Positions 45,055 to 54,318 of a stretch of DNA of 64,000 nt are shown here, in pieces. This DNA is from JADKHC01 sp047600805 (GTDB taxonomy: Bacteria; Verrucomicrobiota; Verrucomicrobiia; Opitutales; Opitutaceae): the NCBI GenBank assembly GCA_047600805.1, contig JASGKG010000001.1, positions 558,001 to 622,000 of the forward strand. Reading direction: 5' to 3'. Each line of letters begins with the position of its first letter. The stretch's first letter is position 1. A model generated the notes under the pieces. That model was not told the DNA's origin and searched no databases. It worked only from the letters and a program-made list of their open reading frames with translations. A program made the translations under genes and the position numbers.

Positions 45055-46191
45055 ATGCGAGTCGCCATGTTCCAGCGAATCTTTGCCCACTATCAAGGAG
45101 GGCTCGTGCAGGCATTGGCCAGATCGACCGAGCACGAGTATAACTTCTTTGGAGACAGGAGGGATCCCTGCAATTCCGGAATCGAGGCATACCGGTTTGC
45201 AGAAAAGATGCGCTATCGTTACTGCACCACTTGGCACCTAAACCACCGTCTTGCTTGGCAGTGTGGGGCGATTAGTGCGGCATGTTCGCGGCAATTCGAT
45301 GTGCTGATTCTTGAAGGCAGCCTTTCAATCGTGAGTAATTGGTTCGCTATTATCTTGGGGCGAGCGATGGGGAAGAGGGTTCTCCTGTATGGTCACGGGT
45401 CGTTGCGGCGGGACACCGGCTTGAAGCGATTGCTGAAAACCGTGTTCTACAAGCTGGCCGACGGGTTGCTTCTCTACGGGAAGCGGGGGCGCGATTTGGA
45501 GATCCAAGCGGGGCTGAGGGCGGAGCGTCTCTATATTGTATATAATAGTCTCGATGAGGATACCATCCGGGCTCAGTCGGGAAAGGTTGATGATACTACG
45601 TGTCGAGGGCTCCGCGAGGAATTATGGGGAGTCCGAGCAAATTCGCCGGTGCTTTTAAGCGTGGGACGTCTGACAAAAGTGAAGCGATTGAACCTGCTTA
45701 TTGAGGCTGCAGGACTTTTAAATTCCAGAGGCATACCGGTTGCAGTGCACGTGGTCGGCGACGGGCCTGAAAAGGTGCGGCTCCAGCAGATAGCTGAGAG
45801 ATTGGGAGTTCTGGTGCATTTCTCTGGGGCGGTCCATGGCGAACAACAATTGAGTGTCATGATCAGCGCAGCCGATGTTATGGTGATCCCCGGGGCGGCA
45901 GGCCTTTCTGTTATACACAGTTTATCCTATGGCACGCCTGTCGTGACGAACGATGACCTTGACAACCAGATGCCGGAGGCCGAGGCAATTGTACCTGGAG
46001 AAAACGGCCTGCTCTTCAAAGCAGGCGACGCAAACAGCCTAGCCGACGCGATCATGGGCATTTTATCCCGGCTACCGCGGGGCGAGCACACGCATCAGCA
46101 GTGTCGACGTATTATAGACTCATGCTATAACCCTGATCGTATGAGCGCAGCCTTTGACGCGGCTGTCGCGGGTCGGCCCGCTTGCGAATAG
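45055..46191 (+). CDS. GT4 family glycosyltransferase
   Basis: A 378-residue GT-B transferase. The donor-binding half contains LLSVGRLTKVKRLNLLIEAA, VVGDGPEKVRLQQIAERLG, VHFSGAVHGEQ and VIPGAAGLSVIHSLSYGTPV, where the usual EGFG/E-x7-E acidic residue is altered (GAAGLSVIHS). The N-terminal half has GHGSLRRDTGLKR. It should retain the inverting/retaining GT4 fold, but loss of the usual first Glu is worth noting. Confidence 0.88.
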   Translation: MRVAMFQRIFAHYQGGLVQALARSTEHEYNFFGDRRDPCNSGIEAYRFAEKMRYRYCTTWHLNHRLAWQCGAISAACSRQFDVLILEGSLSIVSNWFAIILGRAMGKRVLLYGHGSLRRDTGLKRLLKTVFYKLADGLLLYGKRGRDLEIQAGLRAERLYIVYNSLDEDTIRAQSGKVDDTTCRGLREELWGVRANSPVLLSVGRLTKVKRLNLLIEAAGLLNSRGIPVAVHVVGDGPEKVRLQQIAERLGVLVHFSGAVHGEQQLSVMISAADVMVIPGAAGLSVIHSLSYGTPVVTNDDLDNQMPEAEAIVPGENGLLFKAGDANSLADAIMGILSRLPRGEHTHQQCRRIIDSCYNPDRMSAAFDAAVAGRPACE

Positions 46192-46215
46192 AAAGTCCCC
46201 TGCATTGGGGCCGAA

Positions 46216-47115
46216 ATGAAACATAACAACTGGCACGAAATGCACTCACTGATAACAATCGTGAAGAACTGGGCTCCGCCCGCTTTCTTGAGCGCGATCC
46301 GCCGTGTCCATGCATCGTGGACTCGATCTGGATGTTATCATTGTGGAGATCGGTGGAGGACAGCAGGAGGGGCTGGTTGGGACAATGAAGGCATTGCAGA
46401 GCCGCGGGAGCGCTTGTTCAAAGAGTGGAAGGACAGACTGGGCAGAACCTCTCCACTCGCGACGGAGTGGTCATCTGCGCGACCAGACATGATCAATTTG
46501 GAGGAGCACAATCGTTTTATGACGTCGGCGTACGTGCTTGCCCTTGTCGCACAAGGCAGGAGGGGGCCGGCTGTTCTCGACTGGGGCGGAGCATGTGCTG
46601 ATTACCTGTTACTCGCAAACAAGCTGGTCCCGGGTGCAAACTTCCAGTGGCATTGTGTGGAGGTTCCTGAAATATGTGCGCTTGGGCGGAAGGTGAACCC
46701 GGCGGCGATCTATTACAGCGACGAGAGCTGGCGTTGTGCGCAATATGATCTCTGTTATTCAAGCAGTGCGATACAGTATATTGAGCATTGGCAGGCCCTT
46801 GTCAGAAAATTGGCCGACGCCAGCAGCGAATGGTTTTTCGTAACGCGCATCCCGGTCGTGCTCTCTGCCTCATCGTATGTTTTTGAGCAAAGAACACCCC
46901 AATATCATACCTTCTATCAAGGTTGGGCCTTCAATCATGATGAGCTCGTAGCCGTCGTCGTGCAGCAGGGTTTTGAGCTCTTCCAAGAATTCCTTCTGGG
47001 CCGTTGGATGCCGGTATATGGAGCACCGGAGCAACCTGTCACGATGGGTATTCTATTCCGCAGGAGAAAGAGTACAGCGTTCAATAAAAGTAAAAATCCT
47101 TTAACGCCTGAATAG
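46216..47115 (+). CDS. Putative methyltransferase, TIGR04325-like (copy 2)
   Basis: A 299-residue relative of the gene at 38.5 kb. It keeps VKNWAPPAFLSAIRRVHASW, WSSARPDMINLEEHN, VLDWGGACADYLLLANKL, the CYSSSAIQYIEHW block and RTPQYHTFYQGWAFNHDEL. ATG 46240 (MHSLITIVKNW) is an alternative start that fits the family better. Its stop abuts the ATG of the next glycosyltransferase with no gap, so the two form a unit. Confidence 0.78.
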   Translation: MKHNNWHEMHSLITIVKNWAPPAFLSAIRRVHASWTRSGCYHCGDRWRTAGGAGWDNEGIAEPRERLFKEWKDRLGRTSPLATEWSSARPDMINLEEHNRFMTSAYVLALVAQGRRGPAVLDWGGACADYLLLANKLVPGANFQWHCVEVPEICALGRKVNPAAIYYSDESWRCAQYDLCYSSSAIQYIEHWQALVRKLADASSEWFFVTRIPVVLSASSYVFEQRTPQYHTFYQGWAFNHDELVAVVVQQGFELFQEFLLGRWMPVYGAPEQPVTMGILFRRRKSTAFNKSKNPLTPE

Positions 47116-48084
47116 ATGAACGTCTACTATACGTATTTTGACCGTAACTACGCCGTTCGCGCTGTTGCCATGTACCGGTCCTTGGCGCGATGTTCTGGTC
47201 CGTTCAAGATGTATATGCTCTGCCTTGACAAGGAGAGCCACGATGCGCTTCTCCAATTGGACCTGGCTGACGTGACCTTGGTGTCGCTCGATCAGCTCGA
47301 GGCGGCGGACCCGGAATTGTTGGCGGTGAAGCAAGGTCGTTCACTGGTGGAATATTACTTTACGATCACTTCGTGCATGGGGTGCTATGTTATGGACCGG
47401 GAAGTTACGCACCAAGTGCTGACCTACCTCGATTCCGATCTCTTCTTCTATAGCTCTGTCGAGCCGTTATTGCGCGAGCTGGAGAACGCTTCGATCGGGG
47501 TCGCATATCAGTCGTTTCCTGAACATGGAGCTCTTCGCCAAGGACGGTACAATGTCGGTTGGGTAAGCTGGCGGAGAGATCCTCAAGGCATGGCATGCCT
47601 TAGAGAGTACCGCGAGCAATGCCTCGCTTGGTGTTATTTGCGGGAGGAAAATGGAAAATATGCAGATCAACTCTATCTTGACGAGTGGGAGAAGAGGGCC
47701 GGCTTCCATGTTTTCCGGAGCCATGGGGCTAACGTCGCACCGTGGAACATCGGGCATTACAGGATCACCTACCTCGATGGAGGGGTTCAGGTGGACGGCG
47801 ATCCGCTGATCTTCTTTCATTTCCACAAGTTTAGTGCGCTGAGCGACCGATGGTTTGATACCAACTTTTGGAGGTCGCGTATGGTGACTGTGCGTTTACG
47901 TCGTTGTTTGGTGATTCCTTATGTAAAAGAGCTCAGGTCCACGGGGCTGAAATTGCCGATGACCGGATCGGCCCTCCGCCATTTTCCGTACAAAACCGGC
48001 TTGGGGCGGGTGGCACGAAACGCGGTTCGTATTTCACTGGCGATCCTACGCTGTGCTTACGTCTACAGCCCGTTGCGAAATTGA
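47116..48084 (+). CDS. Putative GT-A glycosyltransferase (copy 2 of a paralogous pair)
   Basis: A 322-residue paralogue of the gene at 40.7 kb. Motifs are YYTYFDRNYAVRAVAMYRSL, VLTYLDSDLFFYSS with DxD, RQGRYNVGWVSWRRD, KYADQLYLDEWEKR and APWNIGHYRITYLDGG. It immediately follows the second TIGR04325-like gene. Donor and acceptor are unknown. Confidence 0.82.
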   Translation: MNVYYTYFDRNYAVRAVAMYRSLARCSGPFKMYMLCLDKESHDALLQLDLADVTLVSLDQLEAADPELLAVKQGRSLVEYYFTITSCMGCYVMDREVTHQVLTYLDSDLFFYSSVEPLLRELENASIGVAYQSFPEHGALRQGRYNVGWVSWRRDPQGMACLREYREQCLAWCYLREENGKYADQLYLDEWEKRAGFHVFRSHGANVAPWNIGHYRITYLDGGVQVDGDPLIFFHFHKFSALSDRWFDTNFWRSRMVTVRLRRCLVIPYVKELRSTGLKLPMTGSALRHFPYKTGLGRVARNAVRISLAILRCAYVYSPLRN

Positions 48085-48219
48085 CGCCGAATCTTTCTTC
48101 ACGCCGAGAAGGCGTTTCAATCGCTCACATCCTTTATACGGGGCTCTTTGTGTATTGCAGTAGAGACTGAATCGCTGCAAGGCTGGCTGCCTAGTCGTTG
48201 GGAAATATGAATTTGGACC

Positions 48220-49251
48220 ATGTTCAGAAATAAAACACTGCTGATTACCGGAGGTACCGGGAGCTTTGGAAACGCGGTTTTGGCCCGGTTCCTTGACACA
48301 GACATCCGGGAAATCCGGATTTTTTCTCGCGACGAGAAAAAACAGGACGATATGCGACATCAGTATCGTTCCGCGAAGTTGAAGTTCTACATAGGAGACG
48401 TGCGTGATCCCGCAGGCCTTCGGGATGCGATGGAGGGGGTCGACTATGTCTTTCATGCTGCAGCTCTGAAGCAGGTGCCTTCCTGTGAGTTTTACCCGAT
48501 GGAAGCCGTGCGTACCAACATTGTTGGGACGGACAACGTTTTGCGCGCCGCATCAAATGCCGGCGTGAAGCGAGTCGTGGTTTTAAGCACTGACAAGGCG
48601 GCTTACCCCATTAATGCCATGGGAATTTCTAAGGCGATGATGGAGAAGGTGGCGATCGCAGCGTCCAGGGTGGGTGTCGAGCAGGGGACAACGATCTGTA
48701 TCACGCGTTACGGCAATGTCATGGCCTCGCGCGGCTCGGTCATTCCTCTTTTTCTGGATCAGATCGAGCGAGGGCTGCCGTTGACGATTACAGAGCCGGA
48801 AATGACGCGCTTTATGATGACCTTGGGGGAGGCGGTCGACTTGGTGCTTCATGCTTTTCGCCATGGTCAGCCGGGAGATTTGTTTGTCCAGAAGGCTCCG
48901 GCGGCAACGATCCGGATCCTCGCAGAGGCGGTGAAGACTTTGTTGCGTGTCGACAATCCGATTAAGGTGATTGGAACTCGTCACGGGGAAAAGCTCTATG
49001 AGACCTTGTTGACCCGAGAGGAACGCTCCAGGGCGGAAGACCAAGGCGGGTATTTCAGGGTCCCCTCAGACAATCGCGATCTGAATTACAACCTATATTT
49101 TACAGAGGGAAACAAATCTGTACAAGAGTTGGACGACTACAACTCACATAATACAAACCGGCTCACTCTCGAGGAGATGAAGCAGCGTTTGCTCAAGCTG
49201 TCCGAGATCACGCATTATATCGAGAGGCGCGGAATTGCGGCCGACTTGTGA
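48220..49251 (+). CDS. fnlA: UDP-GlcNAc 4,6-dehydratase/5-epimerase (FnlA/WbjB/CapE)
   Basis: A 343-residue SDR. The NAD site is LLITGGTGSFGNAVLARF, followed by FSRDEKKQDDMRHQY and the active site STDKAAYPINAMGISKAMME, where Met replaces the usual Tyr, as in the CapE/FnlA group. TRYGNVMASRGSVIPLF and the C-terminal GGYFRVPSDNRDLNYNLYF extension separate it from PseB. It performs the first step from UDP-GlcNAc toward UDP-N-acetyl-L-fucosamine. The next two enzymes of the pathway are directly downstream. Confidence 0.92.
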   Translation: MFRNKTLLITGGTGSFGNAVLARFLDTDIREIRIFSRDEKKQDDMRHQYRSAKLKFYIGDVRDPAGLRDAMEGVDYVFHAAALKQVPSCEFYPMEAVRTNIVGTDNVLRAASNAGVKRVVVLSTDKAAYPINAMGISKAMMEKVAIAASRVGVEQGTTICITRYGNVMASRGSVIPLFLDQIERGLPLTITEPEMTRFMMTLGEAVDLVLHAFRHGQPGDLFVQKAPAATIRILAEAVKTLLRVDNPIKVIGTRHGEKLYETLLTREERSRAEDQGGYFRVPSDNRDLNYNLYFTEGNKSVQELDDYNSHNTNRLTLEEMKQRLLKLSEITHYIERRGIAADL

Positions 49252-49282
49252 GTTCTGTCTACCCGAAACAAAGACAAAGGAT

Positions 49283-50404
49283 ATGAAGACCGTTCTTGTC
49301 ACTGGAGCCAGGGGGTTCATTGGAAAACATCTTGTAGAAGCGCTGCGGCGTGACACCAGTCTCCAGGTGATTGAATATGATCTCGGAACCCCGGCTGAGA
49401 TTTTGACGGCAGGGCTTCAGCAGGCCGATGTGGTCTACCATTTGGCAGGAGTCAACCGGCCTAAGGACCCTGCCGAGTTCACGTCCGGAAACACAGGGTT
49501 AACCGAGGAGCTATGCACCGCGCTGTCGTCGTTCGGCCGCACCCCGCTCGTGGTCCTTTCGTCCTCGATACAAGTTGGTTTGGACAATCCATACGGTGTG
49601 AGCAAAAAGGGCGCTGAGGATGCCCTCGCTCGTTGGGCTCGAGGCACTGGAGGGCGGGTGGTGGTTTTCCGGCTGAAAAATGTATTTGGGAAATGGTGCC
49701 GGCCCAATTACAACTCAGTCACCGCCACGTTCTGCTACAATATTGCTCACGATATTCCCATACAGATTAGCGACAGCAGCCGGGAGATCGATCTTGTGTA
49801 CATAGACGATGTTGTCAGTGGACTTCTGGCCATTGATGCGTCCACCGTCTCGCAGGGCGATGCAGTGTACCGCGAAATTGCAAAATCCCACAAAACCACC
49901 TTGGGCCGGCTTGCTGAGCTTATACAGTTCTTCAGGCGGTCGAGGCAGACACTGGAGCTCCCATCGTTTGCAGACGAATTCACCCGCCGGTTGTATGCCA
50001 CGTACCTTAGTCATCTCGATCGCGATCAGTTTGGTTACGCACTGGACCAGAAGACAGATTCACGAGGCACTCTCGCCGAATTTATTAAGCAACCGCATTT
50101 CGGGCAATTGTTTGTCTCGCGGACGAAACCCGGCGTCACGCGTGGCAATCACTACCATCACACGAAAACAGAGAGGTTTTTCGTCGTCGAAGGCGAAGCC
50201 TTAATCCGTCTACGTCATGTTGGAGGGGATAGTGTAATCGAATATCGCGTCAGTGGTGGAGGGCTCAAGGTGGTAGATATTCCACCTGGTTATGTACACT
50301 CAATTGAGAACGTGGGATCGACGGATTTGGTGACCTTGTTCTGGGCGAGTGAAATATTCGACCCTGCGCATCCCGATTGTATTTTTCAGAACGTTATACT
50401 GTAG
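49283..50404 (+). CDS. fnlB: UDP-sugar reductase/epimerase with C-terminal cupin (FnlB/WbjC/CapF)
   Basis: A 373-residue bifunctional enzyme. The N-terminal SDR part starts VLVTGARGFIGKHLVEAL and includes YHLAGVNRPKD and YGVSKKGAEDALARW with Tyr and Lys. The C-terminal ~110 residues are a cupin (GVTRGNHYHHTKTERFFVVE, IPPGYVHSIENVGSTDL) with clustered His metal ligands. In the CapF family the cupin does the 3-epimerisation and the SDR part reduces C4. Start ATG 49283 follows the pathway's first gene by 31 bases. Confidence 0.93.
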   Translation: MKTVLVTGARGFIGKHLVEALRRDTSLQVIEYDLGTPAEILTAGLQQADVVYHLAGVNRPKDPAEFTSGNTGLTEELCTALSSFGRTPLVVLSSSIQVGLDNPYGVSKKGAEDALARWARGTGGRVVVFRLKNVFGKWCRPNYNSVTATFCYNIAHDIPIQISDSSREIDLVYIDDVVSGLLAIDASTVSQGDAVYREIAKSHKTTLGRLAELIQFFRRSRQTLELPSFADEFTRRLYATYLSHLDRDQFGYALDQKTDSRGTLAEFIKQPHFGQLFVSRTKPGVTRGNHYHHTKTERFFVVEGEALIRLRHVGGDSVIEYRVSGGGLKVVDIPPGYVHSIENVGSTDLVTLFWASEIFDPAHPDCIFQNVIL

Positions 50405-50432
50405 GTAGCCTGTAGAGGATTTTCCCGATTAT

Positions 50433-51554
50433 ATGAAAGTAATGACTGTAGTAGGAACGCGGCCGGAAATCATCCGTTTATCGCGCGTAATGGCTGTGCT
50501 AGACCAGCATTGTGAGCACGTGATTGTGCATACGGGGCAGAACTATGATTATGAGCTGAATCAAGTGTTTTTCGACGACATGGGATTGCGAAAGCCCGAT
50601 CGCTTTCTTGAGGCGGTGGGTAAGACCACCGCGGAAACGATCGGTAATATCATTGCGCGCACCGATGCGCTGCTCGCAGAGGAAAAACCAGACGCGCTAC
50701 TGGTCTTGGGAGACACAAACAGCTGCCTTGCGGCGTACTCGGCTAAGCGGCGGAAGGTCCCTGTGTTTCATATGGAAGCCGGAAACCGGTGCTTTGACCA
50801 GCGGGTTCCCGAGGAGATTAATCGCAAGATCGTTGACCACATCTCGGATGTGAACATGCCGTACAGTTCTATCTCCCGTGAGTATCTCCTTCGCGAGGGA
50901 CTTCCTCCGGATCGCGTGATAAAAACGGGAAGTCCGATGTATGAGGTTCTCATGCACTATCGGTCGAATATCGAGGCTTCGAAGGTGTTGGAAAAGCTCT
51001 GTCTGGCTCGAAATGAATATTTCGTTGTCAGTGCCCATCGAGAGGAGAATGTGGATTCACCCCGGCTTCTGCCTGCTCTGGTGGAGACGCTGAACGGACT
51101 CGCGCGCGACTATGGCTGCCCCGTGATAGTATCCACCCATCCGCGGACGCGAAAACGTTTTGAAGCTGCGAAAGTGGAGTTTGACTCACTGGTCCGGCTG
51201 CAAAAGCCGCTGGGCTTTAGCGACTATATCAAACTACAGCTGCATGCGAAGGCCGTGCTCTCAGACAGCGGCACGATAAGCGAGGAATCGTCCATCCTCA
51301 ATTTTCCGGCGTTGAACCTTCGAGAGGCTCACGAACGTCCCGAAGCCATGGAAGAGGCCTCGGTTATGATGACCGGAATGTCTTATCCGCGGGTCAAGGA
51401 GGCTATCGCGATTATTGCCCAACAGAAACGTGGTGCTGAAAGAACGCTGCGCCCTGTTGCTGATTATAGCATGTCGAATGTTTCGGAAAAGGTTGTGCGA
51501 ATAATCGTCAGTTATACTGACTATATTAAACGCAACGTTTGGAGGACGGAATAG
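50433..51554 (+). CDS. fnlC: UDP-sugar 2-epimerase (FnlC/WbjD/CapG)
   Basis: A 373-residue non-hydrolysing epimerase related to WecB. Motifs are VVGTRPEIIRLSRV, HTGQNYDYELNQVFFDD, LVLGDTNSC, FHMEAGNRCFDQRVPEEINR, SAHREENVDSP and SDSGTISEESSIL. The ENRxxDQxVPEExNR-like block fits the FucNAc-pathway branch. It gives UDP-N-acetyl-L-fucosamine and completes the three-gene set. Confidence 0.92.
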   Translation: MKVMTVVGTRPEIIRLSRVMAVLDQHCEHVIVHTGQNYDYELNQVFFDDMGLRKPDRFLEAVGKTTAETIGNIIARTDALLAEEKPDALLVLGDTNSCLAAYSAKRRKVPVFHMEAGNRCFDQRVPEEINRKIVDHISDVNMPYSSISREYLLREGLPPDRVIKTGSPMYEVLMHYRSNIEASKVLEKLCLARNEYFVVSAHREENVDSPRLLPALVETLNGLARDYGCPVIVSTHPRTRKRFEAAKVEFDSLVRLQKPLGFSDYIKLQLHAKAVLSDSGTISEESSILNFPALNLREAHERPEAMEEASVMMTGMSYPRVKEAIAIIAQQKRGAERTLRPVADYSMSNVSEKVVRIIVSYTDYIKRNVWRTE

Positions 51555-51965
51555 CCATATGATGCTCGGCCCTTAGTTGAGGGCGGCTTTAAAAGCGATT
51601 CGCGGGGCCATATCGGGGCCAAATTCATTTGGTTTTGGGGGCGATGGGTGCTGAATCACCTCTCCCGTCCTTCTTGAAGTGCGTGGTGCGCCCGGGCTTG
51701 CGGGTGATTGGATCTGGCTAATCTCAGCCCCCAAAGGAGAATGGGTATCAATACGATAAAACCAAATTGCAGAGGCGCGTGAATAGCCAGTTTGCCGATT
51801 TACTTTTTGTGGGCCTCTTTCAGGTTCCAGACTTTTCACTGGGGACGACAGCTTGCTCGGGAGGATTTTCGTGCTGATGGCTTCACATCCTGGGATCGAG
51901 AGTGCAAACGAAGATGATATCCGGCTTCCTTCCATCTGTTGATAATTTCCGCTAACGTTCAAAAA
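51555..51965. other. Gap inside the FucNAc block, no supported gene
   Basis: A 411-base gap that is odd in an otherwise compact cluster. A 129-codon minus-strand frame (ending KPNEFGPDMAPRIAFKAALN) spans it but matches no family I know. It may be a decayed insertion or a promoter region for the following glycosyltransferase gene. Confidence 0.45.
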
Positions 51966-53192
51966 ATGAGGATCGCAGTATTATGTGAGTATTTTCACCC
52001 GGACAACTCCGGCGGAACCCCGACGGACTTGTCCGAGCTGACGCTGTCGCTGAAAAAGCAATATCCCGAGATTGAGATCGACGTAATTACAAGCACCAAC
52101 CTCTACCGCCCCGGGGCCATTTCTGAAAAGCTGGCACGGCAGGAGGATTGGAACGGGGTGTGTATTCGACGGTTGAATACGCCCCGGTCAAACCGAGCCT
52201 CGATGGCGCTGAGATTGCTGGCGGGCGGACTGTTTGCGGGTGCTGCTCTCTTGCGTCTCTTGCGGCGCGATAGATACGATCTGCTGCTGATTGTGACCAA
52301 TCCTCCGGCGAATGCCTTGGCCGCGTGGATGTATGCAAAGTTGAAGGGTGGGCGGTACGTTTATCTCGTACACGATCTCTATCCGGACATCGCAGTGGCG
52401 CTTGGGGGTATAGCGCAGCAGTCGTTCTTGGTGCGGGTCTTTTCACGAATGCAGAAATGCTGGCTGAACGGGGCGCATCGTGTGGTTGTGCTTGGAAGAT
52501 GCATGAAGGAACATATCGAGCAGCGCTACGGTGTTCGTCCGGATCGTATCGAGGTGATACCGAGCTGGGCGGACCCAGATGCCATCACTGACGCGGGGCA
52601 GGACAACGGATTCAGAAGAGCAAACCGCCTGTCGGGCTTTGTCGTGTTGTACGCGGGCAATTTCAGCCACTATGTCAATTTTGACCAAATCCTCGGGGCG
52701 GCGAAGCAGCTGGCGCCCCAGGCGAGAATAACATTTGTTTTTGTGGGGGACGGTGCAAGAAGGCAGGAACTGCTCGCGAAGGTCGCTTCGGAATCCCTGA
52801 CGAACGTATACATACTTCCAAAGGTTCCCAAAACAGCGATGGGCGAAGTACTCGCAGCTTCAGATGTGTCGCTTATATCATTGGCTCCATCGATGCTGGG
52901 ATTGGGGGTTCCAAGCAAGCTCTACTCTACATTGGCCGCCGGGCGACCGGTGCTGGCAATCGTGCCGAGCAGGTGCGAGGTCGCGCGTGTGCTGATGGAA
53001 GAGCAATGTGGGTTCAATGTGGAAGATGGAGACTGCGCTGGACTGGCGGATCGGCTTCGCGAACTGCAGGGCAATCCTGCATTAGCGGCAGGGATGGGTC
53101 GGGCCGCGCGCCACGCTTTGGAGAAGCGATTTACAATCCAGCATGCCACGCAGCGCTTTTATGAGGTTTTCAAATCGGTAGCCAAAGAATGA
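51966..53192 (+). CDS. WbuB-like GT4 glycosyltransferase (probable L-FucNAc transferase)
   Basis: A 408-residue GT-B enzyme starting MRIAVLCEYFHPDNSGG. PDIAVALGGIAQQSFLVR, VIPSWADPDAI, LYAGNFSHYVNFDQILGAAK, VGDGARRQELL and the donor-site region LGLGVPSKLYSTLAAGRPVL match the WbuB/WcfI-type group. WbuB relatives in E. coli clusters with FnlABC transfer L-FucNAc, so the same role is inferred from context. Confidence 0.85.
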   Translation: MRIAVLCEYFHPDNSGGTPTDLSELTLSLKKQYPEIEIDVITSTNLYRPGAISEKLARQEDWNGVCIRRLNTPRSNRASMALRLLAGGLFAGAALLRLLRRDRYDLLLIVTNPPANALAAWMYAKLKGGRYVYLVHDLYPDIAVALGGIAQQSFLVRVFSRMQKCWLNGAHRVVVLGRCMKEHIEQRYGVRPDRIEVIPSWADPDAITDAGQDNGFRRANRLSGFVVLYAGNFSHYVNFDQILGAAKQLAPQARITFVFVGDGARRQELLAKVASESLTNVYILPKVPKTAMGEVLAASDVSLISLAPSMLGLGVPSKLYSTLAAGRPVLAIVPSRCEVARVLMEEQCGFNVEDGDCAGLADRLRELQGNPALAAGMGRAARHALEKRFTIQHATQRFYEVFKSVAKE

Positions 53193-53213
53193 TTGTCGCG
53201 TTCTTCTCATGAA

Positions 53214-54293
53214 ATGAATGCCGTCGTTTCCGCACACCCTTTTTGGGTTCTTTCCTCAATTGTAGTTACCTCCGCGGTCTTTTCGGCCGGATCCGTCGGG
53301 CTGCTCGTCAGACAGGCTCCGCGGATCGGATTGCTCGATCGGCCGAACGAACGCAGTTCGCACACTCGTGTAACGCCCCGTGGAGGCGGCCTTGGAATCG
53401 TCGCTGGAGTGGTGTTGATGGGTGGAGCGATGCTCGGGCTCGGAGTGATGATTCCGGCGCGAGGGTGGGCGCTGATCTTTGGTGCTGCTTCGGGTATCGC
53501 GTTGATAAGTTTGTGGGACGACTTCACATCTCTGCATGCGGGTATTCGTTTTGCCTGCCACGCCATCGCGGCGTGTGTTGTTGTGATTGGGATCTGTCTA
53601 TATGGTGCGGTATGGCCGTTATCCGAAGCGGGGCCGAGTTCCTATTTATTATCGATAGGGCTCGTTTTCTGGAGCATAGGGCTGACTAATGTGTACAATT
53701 TCATGGATGGCATAGACGGGATTGCCGGGGTGCAAGGCGTGGTGGGGGGGGGAGCTTGGTGTGTCGCTGGTGTCTATTTGGGCCAGTATTCCGTCGGCGC
53801 GTTGGGTGCTCTCGTGGCGGGCAGCTGCGCTGGTTTTTTGGCGTACAACTGGTCCCCAGCAAAAATTTTCATGGGTGACGTTGGCAGCGCCTTTCTAGGA
53901 TTTGTTTTTTCAGTGTTTCCGCTGATTGCTGCCGGTGGTATGTCGAAAGATGGTACGACGAAGAGCTTGAGAATTCTGGTTTTCGCCGTGATGGTTGTAT
54001 GGCCTTTCATTGCCGACGGCGTCTTCACTTTTTGCAGAAGATTGCTGAAGGGAGAGCAGGTTTGGAAGGCACATCGGTCCCATCTTTATCAACGCATGGT
54101 TCAAGCTGGGATGAGCCATTCGAAGACCGCATCCTTTTATTGTGCCTGGTCGGTGGTTTGCTCTGTTTCAGGCTTCTGCCATTTGCGGGACGGAAAGTGG
54201 CTTTGGGCTGTTACCGCAGCGATCTCGTTTGCGACGACAGCGTTGGTGTTTGCCCTTTATTTGGAACGCCGCAAGGCGCTTAACCGCGGCTGA
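53214..54293 (+). CDS. WecA/WbpL-like undecaprenyl-phosphate sugar-1-phosphate transferase
   Basis: A 359-residue polytopic enzyme of the MraY/WecA family. Motifs are RPNERSSHTRVTPRGGGLGI, the metal site SLWDDF, NVYNFMDGIDGIAG, KIFMGDVGSAFLGF and the HRSHLYQR carbohydrate-site block. It starts assembly by placing the first sugar phosphate on undecaprenyl phosphate. The WbpL branch is likely because WbpM-like and FucNAc enzymes flank it. An upstream TTG at 53193 is an alternative start. Confidence 0.9.
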   Translation: MNAVVSAHPFWVLSSIVVTSAVFSAGSVGLLVRQAPRIGLLDRPNERSSHTRVTPRGGGLGIVAGVVLMGGAMLGLGVMIPARGWALIFGAASGIALISLWDDFTSLHAGIRFACHAIAACVVVIGICLYGAVWPLSEAGPSSYLLSIGLVFWSIGLTNVYNFMDGIDGIAGVQGVVGGGAWCVAGVYLGQYSVGALGALVAGSCAGFLAYNWSPAKIFMGDVGSAFLGFVFSVFPLIAAGGMSKDGTTKSLRILVFAVMVVWPFIADGVFTFCRRLLKGEQVWKAHRSHLYQRMVQAGMSHSKTASFYCAWSVVCSVSGFCHLRDGKWLWAVTAAISFATTALVFALYLERRKALNRG

Positions 54294-54318
54294 TCGTTGC
54301 AATCGGTGCGGTGGTTGC

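Noticed and set aside
51573..51962. A 129-codon minus-strand frame in the gap between fnlC and the WbuB-like gene
   Set aside because: No family, no ribosome-binding site that I can see, and Pro/Ser-rich translation; kept only as a possible remnant.
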